Both the position numbers and the translations under genes were made by a program. A DNA stretch of 51,266 nt from Mesobacillus subterraneus (lineage in GTDB: Bacteria; Bacillota; Bacilli; Bacillales; Cytobacillaceae): positions 1 to 51,266 of the forward strand of contig NZ_JAMBOF010000025.1 in assembly GCF_023715485.1 (NCBI RefSeq), written 5' to 3'. The first letter of the stretch is position 1; each line of letters begins with the position of its first letter. The notes under the pieces were generated by a model. It made no database searches. It saw nothing but the letters and a program-made list of their open reading frames with translations, and had not been told where the DNA came from. Below are positions 34,782-44,965 of the stretch, one piece after another.

Positions 34782-34842
34782 TGTTTTATCCTCCTTTTCC
34801 CGAAGGTTATTCAGCAAGCTGAACGTCCCTTTTTCGTTTACG

Positions 34843-34888
34843 AAAAAACCCATTGCACTGACTGACAACTGTCAGTGTATAAATGGGC
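34843..34888 (-). terminator. Hairpin/terminator before the AlpA-like gene
   Basis: On the minus strand CCCATT, CACTGAC, an 8-nt loop, GTCAGTG, AATGGG, then TTTTTTCG. It would end or attenuate transcription coming from the DUF927 gene. A second small hairpin TTCAGC-AA-GCTGAA (34810-34823) follows. Confidence 0.65.
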
Positions 34889-35004
34889 ACTCCGTCTTCT
34901 TACCGACCTCGTGATCAATTAATTATCAACATTTTCACACCTTCAATTAATTAGAAATAAATCACTTCGTATATTGTTCTTTCATAAAATTAAATCGATG
35001 AAAT

Positions 35005-35261
35005 GTTACAAAAGATACAAAACTAAAAAATATACGTAACTCAGATTCCCTTTGATTTATCAACTGTTTGTTCATTATTGGTTACAAAGTTACACATTTT
35101 CATAAGATTAATTTTTATATCTTTATAAAAATCTTTTTGATTATGTTTATTAAGACTGTATTTACTTTCATGTAACTTTGTAACCTCTCCTTTTCAAGCT
35201 TATGCTAATCAATATATTTACCTGGTTACAAATTCTAATTCTACTTGTAACCATTGTAACC
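35005..35261. other. Candidate replication origin: GTTACAA iterons flanking an AT-rich stretch
   Basis: GTTACAA copies: 35005 (plus), 35081 within GGTTACAAAGTTACA, 35178 within TGTAACTTTGTAACC (the exact 15-nt reverse complement), 35225 (plus), and TTGTAACC at 35245 and 35254. The 76 bp between the inverted 15-mers are very AT-rich. It lies immediately past the DUF927 gene. This is the pattern of satellite and plasmid origins. No gene is seen in 34889-35281. Confidence 0.6.
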
Positions 35262-35281
35262 ACTTATAAATTAGCTTTTTA

Positions 35282-36970
35282 TTATCTTCCGTATTTATCA
35301 TCATTAAAATCGAATCCCAATTTCTTCACATAATCCATATTTACTTCAACAACTCGGTAAGTCTGTCCCTCATGTTTAATTGCTTTGTAATCAACCAAAG
35401 ATCCCTTTTCTAATTTCCCAATGGATAAACCGCGTTTTAACCATTCCCTTCTTATTTGTCTATCTTCTACCGCTAACATGCCCTTAATGTACTTTGGATG
35501 TAAATATAGTGTATTGTTTCTATATATAGCATTCATCACATTAGGTTTGTAAGAGCCTGCATAATAAATACTTATTCTATTACTATCTAAATCTGTTAAT
35601 ATTTCTTCAAAAAACTGCATTGGCATGTCAATTGATTTATTTTCGTGCGCTATTTCTTCAAATAAATATAATAGCTCTTCTAAGTTCACATCGATTCCAA
35701 GATTAGTTTTTAATATACTACCCGTAAAGTACACCGCTGCATAATAGCCAGCCAACCTATTTAGCACTTCATTTCCTTTTGCTCTATTAATAAAGTGCAT
35801 TCTAACCTTATGATATTCAGGTATTAATTCTTTTTTTTCTTTCAACCATAGTATTAAAAAATCAATACCGATTGCCCCATAATTATTTCTTACTCCCTCC
35901 ACTAATTGCATAATATCTGCGTGGTTACTTTTTAATGGTTGGTCTACTAGCGGAATCACCCTGGCTGCTACACCGCCCTGATTTTTAGCATACTCGTTTA
36001 ATGAAACCTCTCCTGTACTCAATAAAATATTGTTCCAGGTATACTCTTTTTGATTTCCATTCAAACTACCTCTTCCCTTAGACTTCCCTCCCGAAAATTG
36101 ATAAATAATTATGTTCAATACTTTTTCATCTGCCTTTCTCGTATCATCCATAAGTAATGGAAAGCTATTTAAATAGGCAGCTTTACGTTCTATTGACACC
36201 TTAGTCGCATTCCATTCATTTATTAACCCATCATTACCCCAAACGCTAGCTGCTACCTTTAAAGTAGTTGTCTTACCTTGTGACGTAGCACCACTTAAAT
36301 CAACTATAAATGGTTGAATACCTAAGTCTTTAATAATTACACTTGCAAAGCTAGCCAGTACAAAAAAAACCGCCTTTGGATATTTTTTTATTCGTTCGAA
36401 CACTTCTAATTTCCAACTATTGCTCGTTCCTTTAATTTCGAATCCATCTTTAAGCTGGTAGTCTCCCTCATCCCCCGCTACGACTTCAATATCATTTCTT
36501 AACAAGGGATGAACAAAGTGATTCTTTATCAAACCCAATCTTTCAACCGCAGCATACTGTTCTATTACATTACAGTTTAAAAAGAGATCTAAGTATTCAA
36601 TTAGCGGTTTAGCATTGTTTTCATTAACTGAAAAGCCTTTTAAGCTTAATTCTAATAATTCTTTCTTAATTGCTATTGTAGATGCCGGTACAATTTCCTT
36701 AACTTTTTTATTGCGTTCATTCCATTCAATTTCATACATTACATGTGGTTTTTCAATATTTAGAAATTCCTTTGTAATAGTAGGCACTTTACGAGAAATC
36801 ATTTTTAAAGTTTCTTCTCTTTTTATCTCTCTTTTGTAAAGTGATCCATTCACAATAACAAATGGTTTAGGGATTTTCATGCCTTCTTCTGAATCAAAAT
36901 CTTCTTGATTTTTCGTTTCCACTAGTAAAGAATTCAGTTTTTTCTCATCTTGTAAAATAGCAGCCTGCAA
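35282..36970 (-). CDS. DUF927-domain ATPase, probable element replication protein
   Basis: 562 residues from a TTG start (36968-36970) with GGAGGTG 7 nt upstream. Walker A is SGATSQGKTTT (K233) and Walker B is PLLMDDTRKA (D275-D276), followed by STGEVSLNEYAKNQGG and the arginine segment AARVIPL. This matches the DUF927 superfamily-3-like helicase domain found in plasmid, phage and satellite replication proteins. The N-terminal 190 residues are unrecognised; no primase motif is obvious. It follows the HTH gene by 33 nt and adjoins the iteron region. Confidence 0.82.
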   Translation of the reverse strand: MQAAILQDEKKLNSLLVETKNQEDFDSEEGMKIPKPFVIVNGSLYKREIKREETLKMISRKVPTITKEFLNIEKPHVMYEIEWNERNKKVKEIVPASTIAIKKELLELSLKGFSVNENNAKPLIEYLDLFLNCNVIEQYAAVERLGLIKNHFVHPLLRNDIEVVAGDEGDYQLKDGFEIKGTSNSWKLEVFERIKKYPKAVFFVLASFASVIIKDLGIQPFIVDLSGATSQGKTTTLKVAASVWGNDGLINEWNATKVSIERKAAYLNSFPLLMDDTRKADEKVLNIIIYQFSGGKSKGRGSLNGNQKEYTWNNILLSTGEVSLNEYAKNQGGVAARVIPLVDQPLKSNHADIMQLVEGVRNNYGAIGIDFLILWLKEKKELIPEYHKVRMHFINRAKGNEVLNRLAGYYAAVYFTGSILKTNLGIDVNLEELLYLFEEIAHENKSIDMPMQFFEEILTDLDSNRISIYYAGSYKPNVMNAIYRNNTLYLHPKYIKGMLAVEDRQIRREWLKRGLSIGKLEKGSLVDYKAIKHEGQTYRVVEVNMDYVKKLGFDFNDDKYGR

Positions 36971-37003
36971 TAATCACACCTCCAACTGCTTATACTCCAT
37001 ACA

Positions 37004-37372
37004 TTAAAGTGCTAAGCTACTAAATGTAGTTCTTTTCTCAGCAGAAGACCCTTTTTTTTCTCCAGTAGTACTTTCTACTAACTTATTGAAAAATTTTATA
37101 TCTCTATTAGTTGTAGTCATCATAGCGGTCATATTATCTAAAAAATCATCTATTTCATCTCTTTTGAATAGATATTTACTTCCTACCCTGTAATAGGGAA
37201 GGCCGCTTTTTATTAACCTCTCCTCAATAATTGGTTTGCTAATATTTAAATATGAGGATAACTCATTATAGGTAAGAAAATACTTTTGTTTTACTATCTC
37301 ATCTACTCGATCACTAATTGCCTTTTCAACTAACATTTTAATAGTGTTTTCATCAACTTTAATATCTAACAT
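37004..37372 (-). CDS. Excisionase-like helix-turn-helix protein
   Basis: 122 residues. The central YFLTYNELSSYLNISKPIIEERLIKSGLPYYRVGSKYLFKRDEIDDFL stretch (about 31-78) is the DNA-binding pattern of the excise/HTH_17 family. A short N-terminal helix and a polar tail flank it. GGAGGGTAAGGTGG lies upstream of the ATG. First gene of the leftward transcript, divergent from the repressor gene. In satellites this position encodes Xis or the early regulator. Confidence 0.8.
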   Translation of the reverse strand: MLDIKVDENTIKMLVEKAISDRVDEIVKQKYFLTYNELSSYLNISKPIIEERLIKSGLPYYRVGSKYLFKRDEIDDFLDNMTAMMTTTNRDIKFFNKLVESTTGEKKGSSAEKRTTFSSLAL

Positions 37373-37395
37373 TCCACCTTACCCTCCCAATTAGT

Positions 37396-37576
37396 AATTC
37401 ATGGTTTACATATTTTTTAAAAAATAAAAGGTGTAAACCTTATTCATTCTTCGATTAGAGTATTGTATACAATTTAAATATGCCCATCCTCCTCCTTTTT
37501 GTTAACCATGATTTACAAATATCTGAAACTAATGTACAATGAACTTGGCTTCTTTGTCAACCATGATGTACAATAA
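37396..37576. promoter_or_regulatory. Divergent lysogeny-switch region with repeated operators
   Basis: The palindrome ATTGTATACAAT (37462-37473) and related half-sites AATGTACAAT (37531) and GATGTACAAT (37565) occur with AACCATGAT repeats (37503, 37557) and an inverted copy near 37397. The rightward promoter TTGGCT (37545-37550)-18 nt-TACAAT (37569-37574) has its -10 inside an operator. It lies between the excisionase-like and repressor genes. Confidence 0.65.
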
Positions 37577-37607
37577 GGGTATCGATTCTTATGAAAAGGG
37601 GGATAAA

Positions 37608-38099
37608 ATGAATTACCTTGGTGATTTTTTAAAGGATTTACGCGGAAATCTTTCCTTAAGAGAGGTTCAAGAAGGAACAGGTATAAGCCATACTTACTTA
37701 AGTACATTAGAAAAAGGTTATGATCCCAGAACAAAAAAACAAAGAAAGCCGAATCCAGAAGTTCTACAAAAACTTGCAAGATTTTATAAGGTTAGTTATT
37801 CCGACCTGATGTTTTTAGCAGGTTATTTAGAAAATGAAGATAAGCCTTCAGATGAATCCTTCCAGGAAAAAGCAGAGAAAATAAAAGAATATAGCTTCAC
37901 TTTAAAAGAATTAGATGAACAAAGAGCACAACTAAAATCTTTAAAGAACATCAAATCTTCTAGTCCCATTTCAAATAAGGATCATATTGACTTACATTTA
38001 CTTATTGAATCAGATATAGATTTATTTTACAAAGACAGAGTACTCTCTATACAAGATAAAGAAAAAATTAAAACATTACTAAAAACTTTTTTTGAATAG
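37608..38099 (+). CDS. Cro/CI-type repressor of element B
   Basis: 163 residues from ATG at 37608 with AAAAGGGGGAT upstream; an upstream in-frame ATG lies inside the promoter. HTH_3 domain: FLKDLRGNLSLREVQEGTGISHTYLSTLEKGYDPRT pattern (about 5-45) and PNPEVLQKLARFYKVSYSDLMFLAGYL. The C-terminal half is helical with no peptidase motif, so induction would need a protein partner, as for the Stl repressors of satellites. It is 8 nt from the integrase gene; probably co-transcribed. Confidence 0.85.
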   Translation: MNYLGDFLKDLRGNLSLREVQEGTGISHTYLSTLEKGYDPRTKKQRKPNPEVLQKLARFYKVSYSDLMFLAGYLENEDKPSDESFQEKAEKIKEYSFTLKELDEQRAQLKSLKNIKSSSPISNKDHIDLHLLIESDIDLFYKDRVLSIQDKEKIKTLLKTFFE

Positions 38100-38107
38100 G
38101 TGAAGGA

Positions 38108-39298
38108 ATGGCTCGAATATACAAGAAAAAAAATAAAAAAGGGATTAGCTGGGGATATCGAGTTTATGTAGGTACCGATCCTATAACAGGGAAAGATATA
38201 CGGAAAAGTAAAGAAGGGTTCTCTACACAAAAAGATGCAAAACTTGCTGCAGCTTTATTTGAAAGGCAGATACACCAGAACGAATATATCCAACCTTCAA
38301 AAATGCTGTTTGAAGAGGTTTGTAATGACTGGGAAAGGCATTATAGCCAAGATGCAAAAGAGAGCAGCTTAAGAGCAAGACGTATTGCATTAAAACATAT
38401 AATTAAGGAGTATGGGCAAATCCCCATCCAAAAGATCACTAAGAAATCATATCAAGATACAATCGATAAACTTTCAAATCAATTTAGTTCTAATTATATT
38501 TCAAGTATCCATACGTCAGCAAACATGGTCTTTGAATACGCATCTTCCCTTAAATTGATTAGTGAAATACCTACCAAAGAAATCAAATTACCCAAGAAAA
38601 AAATAAATGTTTCTGACCTCGAAAAAGGGGATTCATTATTCGATAAGTTTCTTGAAAAAGAAGAGCTAGAAGAATTTCTTACGGTAACAAAGAATGATGG
38701 CCTAGAAGGTGACTTATTAGCTTTTACAATGTTAGCATATACAGGGTTAAGGATAGGTGAAATGATTGCTTTAAAATGGTCTGATATCGATTTCGAAAAT
38801 CATACATTAAGGGTTATTAAAACATACTACAACCCAACTAACAACAAATCAAAATTCAAATTACTTACACCTAAAACTCTAGGTTCAATTCGGACCATAA
38901 CAATCGACATTTTAGTGGTAAACTTGCTCGAAAAACATAAAAAAGAACAAGCAAAGATTATGAAAGATAAAAAGCATTTTTATAATGACAATGGTTTTAT
39001 TTTTGCCAATAATGAAGGATACCCAAAGACTATTAAACATCTATCAATCAGAATGCAGCGAATTCTAAAGAAAACAACAATTAATAAGCAAGTGACGCCC
39101 CATTCATTTAGACACACACACACATCCTTACTGATTGAAGCAAATGTCCATATTAAGGAAATACAAGAAAGGCTGGGACATAGTGACATTAATACTACTA
39201 TGGATATTTATGCCCATATGACAAAAAACATAAAGAAAGAGGCTTCTAATAGGTTTTGTAATCTAATGAAAGACCTCTCATTACATCTTATTGACTAA
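38108..39298 (+). CDS. int: Tyrosine recombinase (integrase) of element B
   Basis: 396 residues. The AP2-like arm-binding N-terminus (RIYKKKNKKGISWGYRVYVG, then SKEGFSTQKDAKLAAA) is followed by a SAM-like core-binding domain and a catalytic domain with R215 (TGLRIGE), K256, H332-x-x-R335 (HSFRH), H358 (LGHSD) and Y368 (DIYAH). All catalytic residues are present, so it should be active. AGGTGAAGGA precedes the ATG. Its C-terminus resembles the remnant at 22915. Expected to recombine groEL-end cores at 23088 and 40928. Confidence 0.95.
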   Translation: MARIYKKKNKKGISWGYRVYVGTDPITGKDIRKSKEGFSTQKDAKLAAALFERQIHQNEYIQPSKMLFEEVCNDWERHYSQDAKESSLRARRIALKHIIKEYGQIPIQKITKKSYQDTIDKLSNQFSSNYISSIHTSANMVFEYASSLKLISEIPTKEIKLPKKKINVSDLEKGDSLFDKFLEKEELEEFLTVTKNDGLEGDLLAFTMLAYTGLRIGEMIALKWSDIDFENHTLRVIKTYYNPTNNKSKFKLLTPKTLGSIRTITIDILVVNLLEKHKKEQAKIMKDKKHFYNDNGFIFANNEGYPKTIKHLSIRMQRILKKTTINKQVTPHSFRHTHTSLLIEANVHIKEIQERLGHSDINTTMDIYAHMTKNIKKEASNRFCNLMKDLSLHLID

Positions 39299-39329
39299 TC
39301 TGCAAAATATCCTCTTTAAAATAGGGGGA

Positions 39330-39362
39330 AATAAAAATCCCCACTCCTTTTTGGAGGGGGGT
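39330..39362 (-). terminator. Terminator of the subtilase module
   Basis: Stem CCCCCTCC / GGAGTGGGG with loop AAAAA, then ATTTTTATTT on the minus strand, right after the 65-residue gene. Lies 32 nt past the integrase stop. Confidence 0.75.
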
Positions 39363-39363
39363 G

Positions 39364-39561
39364 CTACACAGCTAATAATGTTCCATTCCTACTCTCGGTT
39401 ACCCTAAGGACAAAGGGTAACTCTTTTACATTTTCGATATTTTTCTCTTCTAATAAAATAAATACTACTTTTACCATTTTGTCCACATAAGTTATTTGCC
39501 CAAAATCCTCCAATAAATATACTTTGCCTAAATCATTAACCTTTACCTTCATTTTTTTCAT
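39364..39561 (-). CDS. Small protein paired with the subtilase
   Basis: 65 residues, not recognised. MKKMKVKVNDLGKVYLLED leads into VKVVFILLEEKNIENVKELPF and ends FVLRVTESRNGTLLAV. The ATG (39561) has GGAGGTAATAAAAC upstream and overlaps the last 26 nt of the subtilase gene, so the two are coupled. Its ELPFVLRVTESRNGTLL segment is loosely like AFVRSVKKTRIGKLL in the N-terminal region of the subtilase itself, so it could be a propeptide-like inhibitor or a substrate. This is a guess from a short resemblance. Confidence 0.65.
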   Translation of the reverse strand: MKKMKVKVNDLGKVYLLEDFGQITYVDKMVKVVFILLEEKNIENVKELPFVLRVTESRNGTLLAV

Positions 39562-40591
39562 GTTTTATTACCTCCAATAATTTTGGAAGGTTAACCTTTC
39601 CGTAACCTTGTTTTATAGTAGGCTCGTCAATTAAATTATCACAGCTTTGTATTATATATTGTTTCACATTTGCACTAGGTTTAAACATATTATATGTAGC
39701 ACCTAAAATTCCTGTTACAACTGGGGCCGCAAAAGAAGTTCCAAAATATGGGGTAGTACGTCCTAAAAAAGATTGTACTCCATGACCAGGTGCGACTAAA
39801 TCAGGTTTATTAGAATTTATATGACCTACAGAACTGAACGATGCCACTTTTATTCCTTTTTGATCTAATGCACCAACTGAAATAGCACCTTCGGCACATG
39901 CTGGGCAATGCGCTGTACTATTTTCTTTGTTCCCCATTGCAGCTATAATAATATATCCAAGTTCAGTCATTGCATTTATTTTTTCTGCTAAATCACAATC
40001 TCCTTGGCACTTAGCATCCATTCCAAGAGATAGATTAATCACCTTAACATCAGGAAGTTCCCTAATCCAATCTAACGCTCTAAAAACATCTTCTTCATCT
40101 ACAAAATCGTCCTCTATACAAACCTTACCGGAATAAATCATTGCTGCGGGTATTATTTGTTTTATTAACGTTATGACAAGGCTACCATGACCACAAGTGT
40201 CATAGTAATTCGAGTAAGATGTAAAGTTCTTGGCCATTTCAACTTCTCCACAACTCTCAATATCATGTCCTGAATCAAGTACAGCTATTTTACTCCCTAA
40301 ACCGTAAATACCTCTTTCACGCAGGCTACTAAGATCAATATTAGGAGAAGGAATTGCTTTCATTAAGTTAGACTTATTAGTTTTAGGAATATCTAACAAC
40401 TTACCTATTCTTGTCTTTTTTACAGACCTAACAAAAGCAAACTGAGCAAAATTCATCTCTTGTTGTGTTTCAACAATGATTAAATCGCGCAAAACCTTAT
40501 CTACATGACGAACGATTATATTGTTACGTAATAAAATGCTTTGAATTTCACGCGTGAATTTATTATTTAGTCTTAGATTAAACTTATACAT
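39536..40591 (-). CDS. Intracellular subtilisin-like serine protease (S8)
   Basis: 351 residues with a complete triad: D106 (IAVLDSGHD), H135 (DTCGHGS) and S286 (YFGTSFAAP), oxyanion N221 (AAMGNKE). There is no signal peptide, so it is probably cytoplasmic. The first about 90 residues look like an I9-type prodomain (FNLRLNNKFTREIQSIL, LIIVETQQEM). Several cysteine pairs (CQGDC, CPAC) are unusual for a bacilli subtilase. It lies between the element's integrase and groEL and overlaps the 65-residue gene. Role unknown; proteases in such places often serve defence or peptide maturation. Confidence 0.87.
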   Translation of the reverse strand: MYKFNLRLNNKFTREIQSILLRNNIIVRHVDKVLRDLIIVETQQEMNFAQFAFVRSVKKTRIGKLLDIPKTNKSNLMKAIPSPNIDLSSLRERGIYGLGSKIAVLDSGHDIESCGEVEMAKNFTSYSNYYDTCGHGSLVITLIKQIIPAAMIYSGKVCIEDDFVDEEDVFRALDWIRELPDVKVINLSLGMDAKCQGDCDLAEKINAMTELGYIIIAAMGNKENSTAHCPACAEGAISVGALDQKGIKVASFSSVGHINSNKPDLVAPGHGVQSFLGRTTPYFGTSFAAPVVTGILGATYNMFKPSANVKQYIIQSCDNLIDEPTIKQGYGKVNLPKLLEVIKHEKNEGKG

Positions 40592-40787
40592 ACTTTTATA
40601 TCTCCTAGGATTACTTTATATATTCTAGAAGTTACTCTTGCTGTCTTTGCTATATTCTACATCAATATTACTTTTCCTGCACTAATTTTAATTTTTATGA
40701 TTTTTTCTATGTACCTGACACCAAAGAAGTGAGAAATAGATAAAAATGGTTTTATGTGGAGAAATACAAAGCTTAAGATAGACATAA

Positions 40788-40836
40788 AAAAAGAGGCCTT
40801 TCTTAAGTTTCAGTAACTTATGAAAGGTCTCTTTCC
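40788..40836 (-). terminator. Terminator downstream of groEL (element-borne)
   Basis: GAGACCTTTC / GAAAGGCCTC stem with inner AAGTTACTGAAACTT pairing, then TTTTTTTATG on the minus strand. It lies inside element B, about 95 nt past the att core, and would now end the groESL transcript. Confidence 0.75.
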
Positions 40837-40856
40837 AGTTATTATGATAATTATAT

Positions 40857-40876
40857 CGGTCACTTTTCTGGACACT
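40857..40876. repeat. Candidate integrase arm sites, right end of element B
   Basis: CGGTCACT (40857) and TGGACACT (40869), 12 bp apart, matching the pair at 23209-23227. Confidence 0.5.
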
Positions 40877-40927
40877 CAAAAGAGCATCAGGGCCTATAAA
40901 CCTTTATAAATAAAGGTTATTAGCATT

Positions 40928-42603
<1,676 letters not shown>

Positions 42604-42618
42604 TTAAGATCGCAGTGA

Positions 42619-42903
42619 TTATTCCACTACTGCTAGAATGTCGTTTTCACGCAAGATCAGGTACTCAGTTCCCTGGTACTTCACTTCTGTACCTGCGTAT
42701 TTTGAGAAGATAATACGGTCGCCAACTGTAAGTTCTAGAGCAACGCGCTCTCCGTTGTCAAGGACACGGCCAGTTCCAACAGCTACGACTTTACCTTCTT
42801 GAGGTTTTTCTTTCGCTGTGTCGGGTAAAACGATACCGCTTGCAGTTTTTTCTTCAGACTCAACAAGCTCGATAATAATGCGATCACCTAATGGCTTGAT
42901 CAA
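42619..42903 (-). CDS. groES: Co-chaperonin GroES (Hsp10)
   Basis: 94 residues from a TTG start (42901-42903) after GAGGAGG, as in other bacilli; the upstream frame is not needed. [27 protein letters not shown] and [19 protein letters not shown]-type sequence is canonical. First gene of the groESL operon; caps GroEL rings. Confidence 0.97.
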   Translation of the reverse strand: MIKPLGDRIIIELVESEEKTASGIVLPDTAKEKPQEGKVVAVGTGRVLDNGERVALELTVGDRIIFSKYAGTEVKYQGTEYLILRENDILAVVE

Positions 42904-42943
42904 GTGAATCAACCTCCTCAAATTATATGTAATTAGTTTTTTA

Positions 42944-42970
42944 TTAGCACTCTCCTCAATCGAGTGCTAA
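42944..42970 (-). promoter_or_regulatory. CIRCE operator of groESL
   Basis: Perfect TTAGCACTC-N9-GAGTGCTAA. Binding site of HrcA, placed between promoter and groES. Confidence 0.97.
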
Positions 42971-42980
42971 CACAATTTAT

Positions 42981-43009
42981 ATATTAATGAATCTGGATTT
43001 TTTTTGCAA
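42981..43009 (-). promoter_or_regulatory. groESL sigma-A promoter
   Basis: TTGCAA (43004-43009), 17 nt, TAATAT (42981-42986) on the minus strand, just upstream of CIRCE. The stretch 43010-43316 holds no gene; a short GGCT/AGCC hairpin occurs near 43133. Confidence 0.75.
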
Positions 43010-43316
43010 GCATGAAGTCCAAATTTTTTTATAAAAATGCTTCTTTAATTCTGGCCACCAATATAGTGACATTAACCGGCATTTCTCGTAAAAAACCTCT
43101 CTGCTTCGACAGCAGATTTCTATTAGGGCCAGGCTAAAAAAAGCCACCTTAAAGAGTATGCTGCATACGCGGAATCTTAACCACTAATTTTTACCCAAGC
43201 AGCCTCCGATTTGAACTTTTAAGATGTTTACTAGTAAAATGGATAGATAGCATTCATTAATCATTGTGACGCATATTCATAAAATAGAGCCTATCTGATC
43301 AAAGGAGATTATCATA

Positions 43317-44048
43317 TTGAAGAAGGAATACTGGTACGTCATTATTGCCTATATTGCCATGCAGCTTTCTAGCCTGATCGGCATTCCGCTCGTAGCCTTC
43401 ATTGGGGCAGCAATGGGGAAAAGCCTGAAGGAAATGGAAACACTCTCGATTCCATACTGGCTTGTGATCAGCTTCACTCTAACACTTCTGATCGTTCTGC
43501 TGATATTAAGGAAGGAGTCCAAATTGCAGGCTGATTTGCGCGGTGCGGCAACCCCGGCAAGCTCAGCTGCCTGGGCAGCAGCCGGTGTATTTCTTGCCTT
43601 GATGGCTCAATCCGTTGCTGCAAGCATTGAAAATATGCTCGGAATTGAAATGGGCTCTGAAAATACACAGGAAATAATTAAACTGATTGAAAATTTCCCG
43701 ATTGTCATCCTTGTCAGCTCGATCATCGGGCCAATTTTAGAAGAAATCGTCTTCAGGAAAATCATTTTCGGCAGTCTGCATAAAAAGATGAACTTCTTTT
43801 TTGCGGCATTGATTAGTTCCGTAATTTTTGCGCTGGCGCACTTTGAACCTGAGCATGTGATTCTTTACTCCGCTATGGGCTTTACCTTTGCTTTCCTATA
43901 TGTGAAAACGAAGCGGATCATCGTGCCGATTATTGCACATGTTACGATGAATACAATGGTTGTCCTGCTTCAATCCGTATTCAGGGAAGACATTGAGAGA
44001 ATGATAAAAGAAGCAGAAAAAATTCAAAGCTTTATTGGGGAATTTTAA
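43317..44048 (+). CDS. ydiL: CPBP-family intramembrane metalloprotease (YdiL)
   Basis: 243 residues with about seven membrane helices. Abi/CPBP motifs: GPILEEIVFRKIIFG (EEXXXR), a second motif FALAHFEPEH, and HVTMNTMV. Start codon TTG (43317-43319), with AAAGGAGATT upstream at good distance. Related to Rce1/type-II CAAX proteases; substrate unknown. Paired with ydiK as in B. subtilis. Confidence 0.88.
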   Translation: MKKEYWYVIIAYIAMQLSSLIGIPLVAFIGAAMGKSLKEMETLSIPYWLVISFTLTLLIVLLILRKESKLQADLRGAATPASSAAWAAAGVFLALMAQSVAASIENMLGIEMGSENTQEIIKLIENFPIVILVSSIIGPILEEIVFRKIIFGSLHKKMNFFFAALISSVIFALAHFEPEHVILYSAMGFTFAFLYVKTKRIIVPIIAHVTMNTMVVLLQSVFREDIERMIKEAEKIQSFIGEF

Positions 44049-44051
44049 GTT

Positions 44052-44252
44052 ATGAAGCAATCGCCTATATTTTCAGGCATTGTCTACATCTTGCTAGGCA
44101 GCTTATTCACCTATTTCGCCATCCAGAATGTAAACGAGTCAGGCTGGGGATTTTTCTCCTATCTGCTCGTTGCGCTTGCCACATTTGACTTTGGTTCTGG
44201 TATCCGAATGATCTTGTTCCATTTCAAACTAAAACAAATTCAAAAAAAATAG
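44052..44252 (+). CDS. ydiK: Small membrane protein YdiK (DUF4305)
   Basis: 66 residues, two membrane helices (IFSGIVYILLGSLFTYFAI and FFSYLLVALATFDFGSGI) and a basic tail. Starts 3 nt after the ydiL stop with a weak ribosome site, so probably coupled. Position and sequence match YdiK; function unknown. Confidence 0.83.
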   Translation: MKQSPIFSGIVYILLGSLFTYFAIQNVNESGWGFFSYLLVALATFDFGSGIRMILFHFKLKQIQKK

Positions 44253-44278
44253 TCCCTTCATTAAGAAGGGGCTATTTC
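44246..44278. terminator. Bidirectional terminator between ydiK and rex
   Basis: Stem ATAGTCCCTTC / GAAGGGGCTAT, 5-nt loop, with T8 on the minus side and TTTCTT on the plus side. It includes the ydiK stop codon. Confidence 0.85.
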
Positions 44279-44938
44279 TTATGCTTCTTCCGTTTCAGTA
44301 TCAGTTGGATAATGCTTCAGGAAATAAATCAATGACTGTAGCTCTACAGACAGGTCAATATGGTGAATCCTGATGGAATTTGGCACATTCAATCGTGCAG
44401 GTGTAAAATTAAGGATTCCTTTAATATTCGCCTGAACCAATCTGTCGGTGATAGGCTGTGCTACCGCAGATGGTACGGTAAGGATCGCCACCTGGATTCC
44501 TTCCTCAACGACCTTTTTGTCCAGCTCATCCATGTGATACACAGGCACGTCACCCATTACTGTACCTACTTTTCCCGCATCAACATCAAAAGCAATCTCG
44601 ATTTTTGTATTATTATTTTTCGAGAAATTATAATTCAAAAAAGCCGTGCCGAGATTTCCGACGCCAATCAGCGCCACTTTTGTCAGCTCATCCTGATCCA
44701 ATGTCTTCCGGAAAAATGTCAGCAGATAATTCACATTGTAGCCATACCCCTTTTTCCCCAAGGCCCCAAAGTAAGAAAAATCCCTTCTAATTGTCGCAGA
44801 ATCAACTTTTACCGCTTCACTTAACTCTGCAGATGACACTCTTTGCTTTCCTGAAGAATGCAGGTTCAATAAAAATCGGTAATACAGCGGCAAGCGTTTT
44901 GCGGTTGCCTGCGGAATCTTCATAGTTTCGTTCGTCAT
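44279..44938 (-). CDS. rex: Redox-sensing repressor Rex
   Basis: 219 residues. N-terminal winged helix ([30 protein letters not shown]) and Rossmann domain with [12 protein letters not shown] as the NAD(H) site. Represses anaerobic and fermentative genes unless NADH is high. Full length for bacilli. Convergent with ydiK. Confidence 0.96.
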   Translation of the reverse strand: MTNETMKIPQATAKRLPLYYRFLLNLHSSGKQRVSSAELSEAVKVDSATIRRDFSYFGALGKKGYGYNVNYLLTFFRKTLDQDELTKVALIGVGNLGTAFLNYNFSKNNNTKIEIAFDVDAGKVGTVMGDVPVYHMDELDKKVVEEGIQVAILTVPSAVAQPITDRLVQANIKGILNFTPARLNVPNSIRIHHIDLSVELQSLIYFLKHYPTDTETEEA

Positions 44939-44965
44939 TCTCCATCCTCCACCCTGTCCAAATTT

